Shown: positions 35,178 through 43,278 of the stretch, one piece after another
Layout of the letters: each line of letters starts with the position of its first letter
How positions within the stretch are numbered: position 1 is the stretch's first letter
Origin: Comamonadaceae bacterium
GTDB lineage: Bacteria; Pseudomonadota; Gammaproteobacteria; Burkholderiales; Burkholderiaceae_C
Assembly: GCA_947447985.1 (NCBI GenBank)
Contig: CANFLX010000021.1
Location: 1-43,278, forward strand
DNA: 43,278 bases
Direction of reading: 5' to 3'
Program-made: the position numbers and the translations under genes
The notes under the pieces: generated by a model
What the model saw: the letters and a program-made list of their open reading frames with translations, nothing else
Told to the model about the DNA's origin: nothing
Database searches by the model: none

Positions 35178-36065
35178 ATGAGCACCGCACGCATCCCTCC
35201 CATCCAATGCCTGTTGACCTTTGAGGCGCTGGCGCGCTTGCGCAGCGTGACCCAAGCCTCTGAAGAATTGTTCGTCACCCCCAGCGCGGTCAGCCACCGC
35301 GTGCGTCAGTTGGAGCAAATTATTGGCACCAAGCTGTTTGGCCGTGCCGACTTTTCGCTCACCACCGAAGGCAGCGAATACCTGGCCCATGTGCGCGAAG
35401 GATTGGCCATCCTGCAAAAGTTTCCGACCGCCAGCGCCGCACCCGGCAAACGCAAGCTGCGGCTGGCGGTCACGCCCACCTTTGCCCGTTCGGTCGTGAT
35501 TCCGCGCCTGCGTGAGTTCACCGATGCTTATCCCGAGATTGACCTGACGCTGCAAGTTTCTATCCCGCTGCTCGATGTGGTGGCCGAGGACGCCGACCTC
35601 ACGGTGCGCTTTGGTGCCGGGCGCTATGCCGACCTGGAGCACATTTGCCTGACCAAAGACGTGGTAACACCCATGGCGTCCCCCGCCTTTGTGCGGGAGC
35701 ACGGACCGTTTTCTGTGGCCCAGGATTTGCAAAACATGCCCTTGCTGCGCAGCCCCTTGGAGCCCTGGCGTACCTGGTTTGCCGCCCACCATCTGGATTG
35801 GCCTGAACCGGTGGACGGCTCGCAATTCAACGACATTGGCCTGATGTGCGACGGCGCAGCGGCCGGTATGGGCATTGCGCTGGTTCGGCTGAAGCTGGGC
35901 GCACCCTGGTTGGAGAACGGCTCCCTGGTGCGTCTGGGCAGCAGCGACACCTTTGTCGAGAACGTGCCCAGCCCCCATGCCCACTACCTGTGCTGGCGCA
36001 CCGGCATGATGGACCGTTGGGAGTGCGCTGCCTTTGCCGAGTGGCTGAAAAAAGTGCTGGCCTAA
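35178..36065 (+). CDS. LysR family transcriptional regulator (GcvA-like)
   Basis: A 295-residue regulator with an N-terminal winged helix (residues 5-65; IQCLLTFEALARLRSVTQASEELFVTPSAVSHRVRQLE, the usual LysR pattern) and a C-terminal periplasmic-binding-type effector domain (about 90-290). The PIQCLLTFEALARL start and overall style resemble the GcvA branch. It diverges from psd and stands 78 bases before the glcD-like gene on the same strand, so either could be a target. The possible -10 lies only about 9 bases before the ATG, so the leader may be very short. Confidence 0.92.
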   Translation: MSTARIPPIQCLLTFEALARLRSVTQASEELFVTPSAVSHRVRQLEQIIGTKLFGRADFSLTTEGSEYLAHVREGLAILQKFPTASAAPGKRKLRLAVTPTFARSVVIPRLREFTDAYPEIDLTLQVSIPLLDVVAEDADLTVRFGAGRYADLEHICLTKDVVTPMASPAFVREHGPFSVAQDLQNMPLLRSPLEPWRTWFAAHHLDWPEPVDGSQFNDIGLMCDGAAAGMGIALVRLKLGAPWLENGSLVRLGSSDTFVENVPSPHAHYLCWRTGMMDRWECAAFAEWLKKVLA

Positions 36066-36143
36066 GGCTGCGCGCGGCAAATTCACGTACCAGCGCAAGA
36101 TTCTTCACACAGCGACACCGCGGCTTCCCGTACAGTCCTTGGC

Positions 36144-37646
36144 ATGAATGCCCCCTTGAACGCCACTGCGGCGCAGCTGATGGACCGTGCCGCTTTGCAG
36201 CACCGCATCGTGCGCGCCTTGTCTGAGCACTTGCCCTCTCACGCCCTGCTGTACCACGCGGAAGACACCACCCCCTACGAGTGCGACGGCCTGACCGCCT
36301 ACCGCCAGCGCCCCTTGGTCGTGGCCTTGCCTGAGACCGAGGCGCAGGTGCAAGCCGTGCTGCGCAGTTGCCATGCCTTGGGTGTGCCCGTGGTGGCACG
36401 TGGCGCGGGCACGGGCCTGTCGGGCGGCGCTATGCCGCATGCGGCCGGTGTGACCTTGTCGCTGGCCAAGTTCAACAAGATTGTGGACGTGGACCTCTAC
36501 AGCCGCACGGCGCGCGTGCAGTGCGGTGTGCGCAACCTGGCGATCAGCGAGGCCGCCGCACCCTATGGCCTGTACTACGCGCCCGACCCGTCCAGCCAGA
36601 TCGCCTGCACCATCGGCGGCAACATCGCCGAGAACTCGGGCGGCGTGCACTGCTTGAAATACGGCCTGACACTGCACAACGTGCTGCAGGTGCGCGGCCT
36701 GACGGTAGAGGGCGAGCCCATCACTTTTGGTGCGCAGGCCTTGGACGCGCCCGGCTACGACCTGATGAGTGTGGTGGTCGGCAGCGAAGGCATGCTGGCT
36801 GTGACCCTGGAAGTGTTGGTCAAACTGGTGCCCAAGCCGCAACTGGCGCGCTGCATCATGGCCAGCTTTGACGATGTGCGCAAAGCCGGTGAAGCAGTGG
36901 CTGCAGTGATTGCCGCCGGCATCATCCCCGCTGGTTTGGAAATGATGGACAAGCCCATGACGGCGGCGGTGGAAGACTTTGTGCACGCAGGCTACGACCT
37001 GAATGCTGAGGCTATTCTGCTGTGCGAGAGCGACGGTACGCCGGAAGAAGTGGAAGAAGAAATCGGGCGCATGAGCGCCGTGTTGCGCGAATATGGCGCC
37101 ACGGCCATTGCGGTCAGCCAAAGCGAGGCCGAGCGCCTGCGGTTTTGGAGCGGGCGCAAAAACGCCTTCCCGGCCAGCGGACGCATCAGCCCCGACTACA
37201 TGTGCATGGACAGCACCATTCCGCGCAAGCGCCTGGCAGACATTTTGTTGGCGATCTCGGAGATGGAAAAGAAATACCAATTGCGCTGCGCCAATGTGTT
37301 CCATGCAGGGGATGGCAATTTGCACCCGCTGATTTTGTTTGATGCGAACGACCCCGACCAGCTGCGCCGCTGCGAGCTGTTTGGCGCCGACATTTTGGAA
37401 ACCAGCGTGGCCATGGGCGGCACCGTCACGGGCGAGCACGGCGTGGGCGTAGAGAAGCTCAACAGCATGTGTGTGCAGTTCTCACCGGAAGAAAGCGAAC
37501 AAATGTTTGCCGTGAAACGCGCGTTTGATCCGCAGGAAATGCTCAATCCCGGCAAGGTGATTCCAACGCTGCAGCGCTGCGCCGAGTACGGCAAGATGCT
37601 GGTGCGTGGCGGGCAGATCAAGCACCCCGATTTGCCACGGTTCTGA
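36144..37646 (+). CDS. FAD-linked oxidase, GlcD-like (glycolate/D-lactate oxidase type)
   Basis: A 500-residue flavoprotein of the VAO/PCMH type. The FAD-binding domain has the GAGTGLSGGAMPHAAGV loop and TIGGNIAENSGGVHCLKYGLT; the C-terminal FAD-oxidase domain has NVFHAGDGNLHP and TGEHGVGVEKL. Sequence style is that of GlcD, the catalytic subunit of glycolate oxidase, but glcE and glcF do not follow; the next gene is an acyl-CoA ligase. It may therefore act on another 2-hydroxy acid such as D-lactate. No strong ribosome site is seen before the ATG at 36144. Confidence 0.9.
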   Translation: MNAPLNATAAQLMDRAALQHRIVRALSEHLPSHALLYHAEDTTPYECDGLTAYRQRPLVVALPETEAQVQAVLRSCHALGVPVVARGAGTGLSGGAMPHAAGVTLSLAKFNKIVDVDLYSRTARVQCGVRNLAISEAAAPYGLYYAPDPSSQIACTIGGNIAENSGGVHCLKYGLTLHNVLQVRGLTVEGEPITFGAQALDAPGYDLMSVVVGSEGMLAVTLEVLVKLVPKPQLARCIMASFDDVRKAGEAVAAVIAAGIIPAGLEMMDKPMTAAVEDFVHAGYDLNAEAILLCESDGTPEEVEEEIGRMSAVLREYGATAIAVSQSEAERLRFWSGRKNAFPASGRISPDYMCMDSTIPRKRLADILLAISEMEKKYQLRCANVFHAGDGNLHPLILFDANDPDQLRRCELFGADILETSVAMGGTVTGEHGVGVEKLNSMCVQFSPEESEQMFAVKRAFDPQEMLNPGKVIPTLQRCAEYGKMLVRGGQIKHPDLPRF

Positions 37647-37677
37647 GGATCGCGACAGCCCCGCCGAGGGCTGTACC

Positions 37678-39255
37678 ATGGCAATCCTTTCGCCGTACAA
37701 CCGATTTGCACCCATGGCCCAACACAATCTCTTCGCCGCTCTGCGCGCGGCCTTCCCTAAAGACTTAGACAGCACCGCGGTTGAGACCGAAAGCGGCTTG
37801 CGCTACTCCTGGCGCGACCTGGACCGTGCCACGGCCATGGTGGCCAACTTGCTCTCCTCGCTGGATTTGCCCGCAGGCAGCCGCATTGCCGCCCATACCG
37901 AGAAATCGGTGGAGGCCATGGTCTTGTACTTGGCCACTTTGCGCGCTGGCTATGTGTACCTGCCACTCAACACCGCCTACCAAAGTGCCGAGGTGGAGTA
38001 CTTCATCGGCAACGCCGAACCCGCCGTGGTGGTGTGCGCCAGCCGCAACTTTGGCTGGGTGAGCAAGATCGCGTTCAAGGCGGGCACGCAGTACGTGTTC
38101 ACGCTCGACGAAGACCGCACGGGCAGCTTGCTGGAGCGCGCGGCCATGCAAAGCGACGTGCATGCCGTGGCGCAGAGCCAGGCCAACGATTTGGCCGCCA
38201 TTGTGTACACCAGCGGAACCACCGGCCGCAGCAAAGGCGCCATGCTCAGCCACGGTAATTTGCTCAGCAATGCCAAGGTGCTCAAAACCTACTGGGGCTG
38301 GAAAAAAGGCGATGTGCTGATCCACGCCCTGCCGATTTTTCATGTGCACGGTTTGTTTGTGGGCATCCACGGTGCCTTGCTCAACGGAAGCAAGATGGTG
38401 TGGCTCTCGAAGTTTGACCCCAAGACCGTGCTGGCTCACATGGCCCACGCCACCGTATTCATGGGTGTGCCGACCCTGTATGTGCGTCTGTTGGCCGAGC
38501 CGGGTTTGACCCGAGAAGCCACGCGCAACATGCGCTTGTTCATTGCAGGCTCGGCACCTTTGCTGTTAGAGACCTTCAAGGAGTGGACTGCGCGCACCGG
38601 CCACACTATTTTGGAGCGCTACGGCATGAGCGAGACAGTCATGCTCACCTCCAACCCCTACACCGCAGATGCCCGCTACCAGCAGCAAAGCGAGCGCCGA
38701 GGCGCGACGGTGGGCTTTCCGCTGCCCGGCGTGGAGCTGCGGGTGGCGGGGCACGACGATGTGGCACTGCCGGTGGGTGAGATTGGCGGCATCCAGGTGC
38801 GCGGACCCAATGTGTTTGCAGGCTACTGGCGCATGCCCGAGAAAACAGCCGAAGAGTTCACGGCCGACGGCTTTTTCAAGACCGGAGACATGGGGCAGGT
38901 CGATGCGCGTGGTTATGTGCACATCGTGGGCCGCAGCAAAGACCTCATCATCAGCGGCGGCTACAACGTGTACCCCGCCGAGATCGAGAGCTACATCAAC
39001 GACATGCCCGGCGTGGCCGAAAGTGCCTTGGTGGGTGTGCCCCACCCGGACTTTGGCGAAGTGGGTGTGGCTTTGGTGATTGCCAAGCCTGGCGCCCAGG
39101 TGCAAGCCGCAACCATCGTCGCAACCCTGAAAAAACAATTGGCCAACTTCAAGACTCCCAAGCACTGCGAGCTGGTGCCCGAGCTGCCGCGCAACGCCAT
39201 GGGCAAGGTGCAAAAAAACCTGCTGCGCGCGCAGTACCAGTCTTTGTTTGTGTAA
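37678..39255 (+). CDS. Malonyl-CoA synthetase MatB-like (AMP-forming ligase)
   Basis: A 525-residue adenylate-forming enzyme. The P-loop-like YTSGTTGRSKGAMLSH, the ERYGMSETVML segment, the hinge TGDMGQVDARGYVHIVGRSKDLIISGGYNVYP and the catalytic C-terminal lysine region PRNAMGKVQKNLL are intact. Overall style (NLFAALRAAFP, LHALPIFHVHGLFVG-like segment) points to malonate-CoA ligase. The ATG at 37678 follows GAGG at 8 bases; the ATG at 37714 (MAQHNLFAAL, 513 residues) fits the usual family length but lacks a ribosome site, so the start is uncertain. No malonyl-CoA decarboxylase gene is nearby. Confidence 0.86.
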   Translation: MAILSPYNRFAPMAQHNLFAALRAAFPKDLDSTAVETESGLRYSWRDLDRATAMVANLLSSLDLPAGSRIAAHTEKSVEAMVLYLATLRAGYVYLPLNTAYQSAEVEYFIGNAEPAVVVCASRNFGWVSKIAFKAGTQYVFTLDEDRTGSLLERAAMQSDVHAVAQSQANDLAAIVYTSGTTGRSKGAMLSHGNLLSNAKVLKTYWGWKKGDVLIHALPIFHVHGLFVGIHGALLNGSKMVWLSKFDPKTVLAHMAHATVFMGVPTLYVRLLAEPGLTREATRNMRLFIAGSAPLLLETFKEWTARTGHTILERYGMSETVMLTSNPYTADARYQQQSERRGATVGFPLPGVELRVAGHDDVALPVGEIGGIQVRGPNVFAGYWRMPEKTAEEFTADGFFKTGDMGQVDARGYVHIVGRSKDLIISGGYNVYPAEIESYINDMPGVAESALVGVPHPDFGEVGVALVIAKPGAQVQAATIVATLKKQLANFKTPKHCELVPELPRNAMGKVQKNLLRAQYQSLFV

Positions 39256-39274
39256 GCGCATCAGCAGCACCGCC

Positions 39275-40465
39275 ATGCGCCAGACCATTCAAAACCTCGA
39301 AGAATCCAAAATCCGCGAAGTGGCCAACGCCGGCCTGGGCCGCAGCGATGTGCTGGCCTTTTGGTTTGGCGAGAGCGACGAAGTCACGCCCGACTTCATC
39401 CGCCAGGCGGCCATTGACTCCTTGCAGCAGGGCGAGACTTTTTACGCCCATAACCTGGGCCTGCCCGAGCTGCGCCAGGCCATTGCCAGCACCATGACCG
39501 CGGTGCACGCCAGCCACCCCAGCGCCACGCCCATCACCATGGAGCGCATTGCCGTGACCTCGGGCGGCGTCAACGCGCTCATGCTGGCGGTGCAGGCGCT
39601 GGTGGACGCGGGCGACGATGTGGTGGCCGTCACACCCGTATGGCCCAACCTCACGGCGCAGGCGCAAATCATGGGTGCCAATTTGCGCACCGTGTCGCTC
39701 ACGCCGCAAACCACGGGCGCATACGCGGGCGCCTGGACGCTGAACTTGCCGCAGCTGCTGGACAGCATCCGTCCCGGCACCCAACTGCTGATCTTGAACG
39801 CGCCCAACAACCCCACCGGCTGGACCCTGAGCCGCGAAGAGCAAAGCGCCATCCTGTCGCACTGCCGCAGCACAGGCACCTGGATCCTGGCCGACGAGGT
39901 GTATGAAAACCTCTATTACGCCGACACGCCCAATGGCAGCGCACCCAGCTTTTTGGACATCGCCGTGCCCGACGACCGCTTGGTGGTGGTGCACAGCTTT
40001 TCCAAGAGCTACCTCATGACCGGCTGGCGCCTGGGCTGGCTGGTGATGCCACCCAGCATGACCAGCGCCATGGGCAAGCTGGTGGAGTTCAACACCTCGT
40101 GCGCCAGTCTGTTCACGCAGCGTGCAGGCAACGTGGCGCTGGCGCGCCGCGCAGAAGTCACGCCCCGCGTGGTGGCGCAGCTCAAGGCCTGTCGCGACAC
40201 CCTCATCCCCGCACTGCACAGCCTGCCCGACGTGCAGGTGGCCCTGCCCCTGGGCGGCATGTACGCGTTTTTTCAGCTGCCGGGCCACACCGATTCACTC
40301 AGCACTGCCAAACGCCTGGTCGCCGAAGCCGGCCTGGGCCTGGCCCCCGGCAGCGCCTTCGCCCCCGAGGCCTCAGGCTGGCTGCGCTGGTGCTTTGCGT
40401 CTAAAGATTTGGGAAGGTTGACGCTCGGGGTGGAGCGCTTGGGGGAGTGGCTGAAGCGGGGGTGA
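39275..40465 (+). CDS. PLP-dependent class I/II aminotransferase
   Basis: A 396-residue fold type I transaminase. The PLP-binding lysine is Lys244 in SFSKSYLMTGWRLGW; NAPNNPTGW (175-183) and ADEVYENLYY with Asp207 complete the cofactor site, and the C-terminal WLRWCFA supplies the substrate-carboxylate arginine. The ATG at 39275 is 20 bases after the matB-like stop; an in-frame upstream ATG-like codon at 39248 overlaps that gene. The amino donor cannot be told from sequence. Confidence 0.9.
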   Translation: MRQTIQNLEESKIREVANAGLGRSDVLAFWFGESDEVTPDFIRQAAIDSLQQGETFYAHNLGLPELRQAIASTMTAVHASHPSATPITMERIAVTSGGVNALMLAVQALVDAGDDVVAVTPVWPNLTAQAQIMGANLRTVSLTPQTTGAYAGAWTLNLPQLLDSIRPGTQLLILNAPNNPTGWTLSREEQSAILSHCRSTGTWILADEVYENLYYADTPNGSAPSFLDIAVPDDRLVVVHSFSKSYLMTGWRLGWLVMPPSMTSAMGKLVEFNTSCASLFTQRAGNVALARRAEVTPRVVAQLKACRDTLIPALHSLPDVQVALPLGGMYAFFQLPGHTDSLSTAKRLVAEAGLGLAPGSAFAPEASGWLRWCFASKDLGRLTLGVERLGEWLKRG

Positions 40466-40645
40466 GGTGCGTCGCGCTACATATTTTTAATGACTTGAAG
40501 GCGGTAATGGGCATAGACATGACCCATGTGTGTACTACACATTGCTGTCCGTGAAGCACTTCATGGATTCAGGGGAATCACTTCCATGGTGGAAATTCAC
40601 GACAAAGGGCAAGGTTGATTTGGCATTGAACGCAAGGAGCAACTC

Positions 40646-41035
40646 ATGAGATTCGGTTACACCATCGTTTATGTCCCTGACGTGCTTGCGTCGGTGGAGT
40701 TCTTTGAAAAGGCATTTGGGTTAAAGCGACGGTTCGTTCACGAATCAGGCTATGGCGAATTGGAAACTGGTGCGACTGCACTGGCATTTGCAACCCATGA
40801 GCTCGGGGCATCCAATTTGCCCGGTGGTTACGTCAAGGCGAGCAATTCGCGGGAGCCACTGGGCATGGAGATTGCGCTTGTCACGGAAGATGTCGCCGCT
40901 GCCCACGCAAAGGCAGTAGCGCAGGGCGCTGTTTCGATGAAAGAACCCATGCTGAAACCGTGGGGCCAAACCGTTTCCTATGTGCGTTGTCCTGATGGAA
41001 CACTGGTCGAAATCTGCTCACCCGTAGCAACCTGA
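40646..41035 (+). CDS. VOC superfamily (glyoxalase/dioxygenase-like) protein
   Basis: A 129-residue single VOC module made of two beta-alpha-beta-beta-beta units (residues about 3-55 and 70-126), with YTIVYVPDVLASVEFFEKAFG at the start and GQTVSYVRCPDGTLVEICSP at the end. The final Glu in LVEIC is the usual metal-ligand position. An AAGGAG element lies 7 bases upstream of the ATG. The 180 bases before it hold no gene. Its function is open; family members range from lyases to antibiotic-binding proteins. Codon use looks less GC-biased than in neighbours. Confidence 0.85.
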   Translation: MRFGYTIVYVPDVLASVEFFEKAFGLKRRFVHESGYGELETGATALAFATHELGASNLPGGYVKASNSREPLGMEIALVTEDVAAAHAKAVAQGAVSMKEPMLKPWGQTVSYVRCPDGTLVEICSPVAT

Positions 41036-41416
41036 AAAAATTGCGGTTCCAAGACGCACTGGATGACCGCTTGCGCGGCGAACCCGCCAGACAAATCATG
41101 GTTCCAAACTAGTTGCTCTGTAAATCTTCAAGACCTAATTACAGTCCTCACAGAAACCCGCCTCTGGCCCAAAGCGGATTTTCCCTTAGGCTATGACGAA
41201 ATTTGCTCTGGTGTGTATGGTGATGCTGGGTCAGCTTGTTCAGCTGTCACGCCGAAGTAGCGGCAGCCGTGCAACACCGTGTGGTCGCTAATGTTTCTTG
41301 ATCGCAGCCGCGCCAAACTCTGACTTTCTCATAGCCGCCTTCATCTATTGCAACTCCGCCTCAACATCCTTGCCGACCACCTTGTCGATGTTGGCTAGGG
41401 AGCCCGTAAACCGGCG
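41036..41416. other. Gene-free stretch, possibly with a decayed coding remnant
   Basis: About 380 bases without a convincing gene, unusual in this dense window, and with lower GC than its surroundings. Near 41290-41410 the minus strand can be read as SLANIDKVVGKDVEAELQ, a stop, then in the same frame MKAAMRKSEFGAAAIKKH and a second stop, which looks protein-like and may be the tail of a disrupted gene. I cannot name its family. A plus-strand 65-codon frame at 41063-41260 shows no protein character. Confidence 0.45.
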
Positions 41417-42007
41417 CTAGCGGTATCGGGCCTGTAAGACCTCAATCACCAAACTCCGTCCCAGAGGCCAGGGGCCAAAGCCCGAGGCAGGGTTCAGGTG
41501 CCCGACCGCGCCTAAAAGGTGAACTTTGCTGCCCCATTGCGCGGCCAGTTCCGTGACTGCGTCCAAGCTCGCCAAAGGGTCATTGGTGCTGGCCAGCGCT
41601 GTGCTCGGAAACGGCAAGGCGCGTTTGGGAACCGGCAGCCACGCATGCGCCTGCAGCACCTCCATGGACGGGTAGCCTGCGGGCAAGGGTCGGTCAAAGT
41701 CCGGCGGCACGGCTAACAAGGCGGCGACCACGCGCTGGGTGTCGGCGCCGCGTGCGGCCCAATGTGCCACCGTGATACAGCCGCCACTGTGCGCTACCAG
41801 TACTGTAGGTCCCGCAATGCGCTGGATGGCTTCGTCCAGACCGTCCACGCGTTGGTGGCAGCTGTTGTTGCTCTTCCCAATCGGAGGAACGGTCTCCACC
41901 TTGTAGCCATCGTTCGCCAGCCACAGGCCAAGAATGGTTTGCCAGTGGTCCGGCGACTCATCCCGTAGGCCAGGCACGATCAGTACGGTTGGCATCTCTG
42001 ACTTCAT
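41417..42007 (-). CDS. RBBP9/YdeN-family alpha/beta hydrolase
   Basis: A 196-residue serine hydrolase fold protein. The start PTVLIVPGLRDESPDHWQ, the nucleophile elbow AHSGG (Ser in VLVAHSGGCITVAHWA), a later DP segment in STNDPLAS (Asp) and GHLNPASGFGPWP (His) fit the small YdeN/RBBP9 family. GGAG 8 bases upstream supports the ATG at 42007; a GTG at 42016 and an ATG at 41995 are alternatives. It lies 26 bases after the YeiH-type gene and probably shares its transcript. The substrate is unknown. Confidence 0.88.
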   Translation of the reverse strand: MKSEMPTVLIVPGLRDESPDHWQTILGLWLANDGYKVETVPPIGKSNNSCHQRVDGLDEAIQRIAGPTVLVAHSGGCITVAHWAARGADTQRVVAALLAVPPDFDRPLPAGYPSMEVLQAHAWLPVPKRALPFPSTALASTNDPLASLDAVTELAAQWGSKVHLLGAVGHLNPASGFGPWPLGRSLVIEVLQARYR

Positions 42008-42033
42008 CAATATCACTCCGTGCGTAGGCAGGG

Positions 42034-43026
42034 TTAAGCGCCGAGGTGCAGCATCAGCAACACCAAGCCGGCCAGAAATAGCGTCTCACCCAGCATCAGG
42101 ATGATGGGTTTCACGCCCACCGTGGAGAGTTCCTTCAACTGCGTTTTCATACCCAGTGCGCTGATGGCGATCACCAGGCACCAGCGGGCTAACTGGTTGG
42201 CCAGGTCCTGCAACACCGGAGCGATCCAGCCTGCGCTGTTGACTCCTGCCAGCAGCAAAAACCCCACAGCAAACCAAGGCAGCAAGGGCGGACGCTTCCC
42301 CGTGGACGCGTCTTGCGTGCGACGGGTGATCAGGGACGCGACCAGGATCACGGGCAACAGCATGGCCACGCGCATGAGTTTGATCACGGTGGCGACGTCA
42401 CCGGTCTCATGCGATATGCCGTAGCCCGCGCCTACCACCTGGGCTACGTCGTGAATCGTGGCACCTAGAAAGGTGCCCGCCTGCAGTTCGCTCAAATGAA
42501 GTGTCCGTGCCAGCATCGGGTAGGCGATCATGGCCAGCGTGGACAGGGCTGATACACCAATCACCGTGAATAAGGTTGCCTTTTCTTTGCCAGGGTGGGC
42601 GGGTAACGCTGCCGATAGAGCGAGCGCCGCAGAGACACCACAAATGGCGGTGGCACCTCCGGTCAGAAGTCCAAACAAGGTTTGAAAACCCATTGCCCTG
42701 GCAGCGAGCATAGACAGACCAATGGTCAACAGTACCGACAGCAGCACCAGAGCGACCGGATGCCAACCTAGCGCAGCAATTTGAGAAAAGGTGATGCGTA
42801 TTCCAAGGAGCGCAACTCCCACGCGCAAGACTTCACGCGCAGTGAACTCAATGCCCGGCTTGCATGTGCCCTCCGCCGACAGAAAGTTCAGCGCCATGCC
42901 CAGTAGCAGCGCAAACAGCATCACCGGCGCGTGGTACTGCTCCGACAGGAAGGTGGCTGCGCTCGCAACCACCGCGCTCATCAGCAGACCGGGAAACAAA
43001 GGTGCTGCGCGTGCACCGGCGTGCAT
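42034..43026 (-). CDS. YeiH-family putative sulfate/sulfite exporter
   Basis: A 330-residue integral membrane protein with about ten helices. The family segments PVMLFALLLGMALN, RVGVALLGIRITFSQI, GGATAICGVSAALA and GATIHDVAQVVGAGYGIS are all present. Some members are thought to export sulfite or sulfate released from organosulfonates. The ATG at 43026 shares one base with the stop of the upstream BKACE-type gene (TGATG), implying translational coupling; a TTG one codon earlier is also possible. Confidence 0.9.
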   Translation of the reverse strand: MHAGARAAPLFPGLLMSAVVASAATFLSEQYHAPVMLFALLLGMALNFLSAEGTCKPGIEFTAREVLRVGVALLGIRITFSQIAALGWHPVALVLLSVLLTIGLSMLAARAMGFQTLFGLLTGGATAICGVSAALALSAALPAHPGKEKATLFTVIGVSALSTLAMIAYPMLARTLHLSELQAGTFLGATIHDVAQVVGAGYGISHETGDVATVIKLMRVAMLLPVILVASLITRRTQDASTGKRPPLLPWFAVGFLLLAGVNSAGWIAPVLQDLANQLARWCLVIAISALGMKTQLKELSTVGVKPIILMLGETLFLAGLVLLMLHLGA

Positions 43027-43278
43027 CAAGCGTACGCAGCGTGCTGGGTGAAGCCTTTGACGCCTGGCTTGCGATTGGGCGCAAAGCCGTTGGCGGCGAG
43101 CGTCTCGTCCGCGCTGCGGTAGAAGGTGCCAATTTTGTAGATCTCGCGCGCTTGCTGGGCATTGGCTACCGGGCGCGACACTTCTTTGGCTATGCGTACC
43201 AGTTGCTCAATCTGCTCCACGGTGCCCATCTTGCGTGAGCGGTCCTGGGTCCAGATGTTGTCCTCAATGCCGCAGCGC
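43026..43278 (-). CDS. Beta-keto acid cleavage enzyme (BKACE/DUF849), C-terminal part only
   Basis: The C-terminal 83 residues of a protein that enters from the right window edge. The segment RCGIEDNIWTQDRSRKMGT followed by EQIEQLVRIAKEVSRPVANA matches the end of the BKACE family, which condenses beta-keto acids with acetyl-CoA and cleaves them to an acetoacetate-type product and a CoA ester. Members act on 3-keto-5-aminohexanoate, dehydrocarnitine and others. The last ~45 residues (FYRSADETLAANGFAP and onward) form a short tail. It overlaps the YeiH-type gene by one base. Confidence 0.82.
   Translation of the reverse strand, partial: RCGIEDNIWTQDRSRKMGTVEQIEQLVRIAKEVSRPVANAQQAREIYKIGTFYRSADETLAANGFAPNRKPGVKGFTQHAAYA

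Noticed and set aside
41063..41260. Plus-strand 65-codon frame between the VOC and hydrolase genes
   Set aside because: No ribosome site, no recognisable motif and odd composition; treated as non-coding.

Overview
The window reads as a core-chromosome stretch of a betaproteobacterium in the order Burkholderiales, most likely family Comamonadaceae (Rhodoferax/Polaromonas/Hydrogenophaga-like). This is inferred from gene content and protein style: yajC-secD-secF, def-fmt beside dprA, a DUF3567 protein, a periplasmic HiPIP, a fused indolepyruvate:ferredoxin oxidoreductase and an RcoM-controlled CO dehydrogenase. No database search was possible. Coding density is high and no transposase, prophage, CRISPR array or tRNA was seen.

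Layout. 1-2400: the 5S rRNA end of an rRNA operon, its terminator, then groES-groEL under a CIRCE/HrcA operator. 2400-4570: ruvA (reverse), a PhoH-like ATPase and ybeY. 4590-9380: a fused 2-oxoacid (indolepyruvate) ferredoxin oxidoreductase and an MFS transporter. 9500-12730: yajC-secD-secF. 12720-15540 (reverse): an orphan HTH-receiver regulator, dprA and an exported protein that seems to have lost its LysM domain. 15670-23240 (forward): def-fmt, azlC-azlD, pgk, a high-potential iron-sulfur protein, a DEAD-box helicase and three poorly known proteins (a small conserved protein, DUF3108, DUF3567).

23260-34265 is the most interesting part: an aerobic carbon monoxide oxidation locus. A reverse-strand operon, in transcription order, encodes coxM-coxS-coxL (FAD, 2x[2Fe-2S] and Mo-Cu subunits; the large subunit carries the form I active-site motif AYRCSFR), coxG, coxD, coxE, a MocA-like cytidylyltransferase for the MCD cofactor and, translationally coupled at the end, a putative 2OG-Fe(II) oxygenase. 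Upstream lies rcoM, a one-component haem-PAS/LytTR CO sensor with its haem-ligand positions conserved. Divergent from rcoM are an uncharacterised six-helix membrane protein and an XdhC/CoxI maturation factor. Both the coxM promoter region and the rcoM/membrane-protein intergenic region carry direct repeats of TTCGTGC spaced exactly 20 bp, each oriented toward the genes it would control. I propose these as RcoM operators that tie both arms into one CO regulon.

34260-40470: psd and a divergent LysR regulator, then a GlcD-type FAD oxidase, a malonyl-CoA synthetase and a class I aminotransferase. 40480-43278: a less dense segment with a small VOC protein, about 380 bp without a gene, then (reverse) the 3' end of a beta-keto acid cleavage enzyme overlapping a YeiH-type exporter and an RBBP9-like hydrolase.
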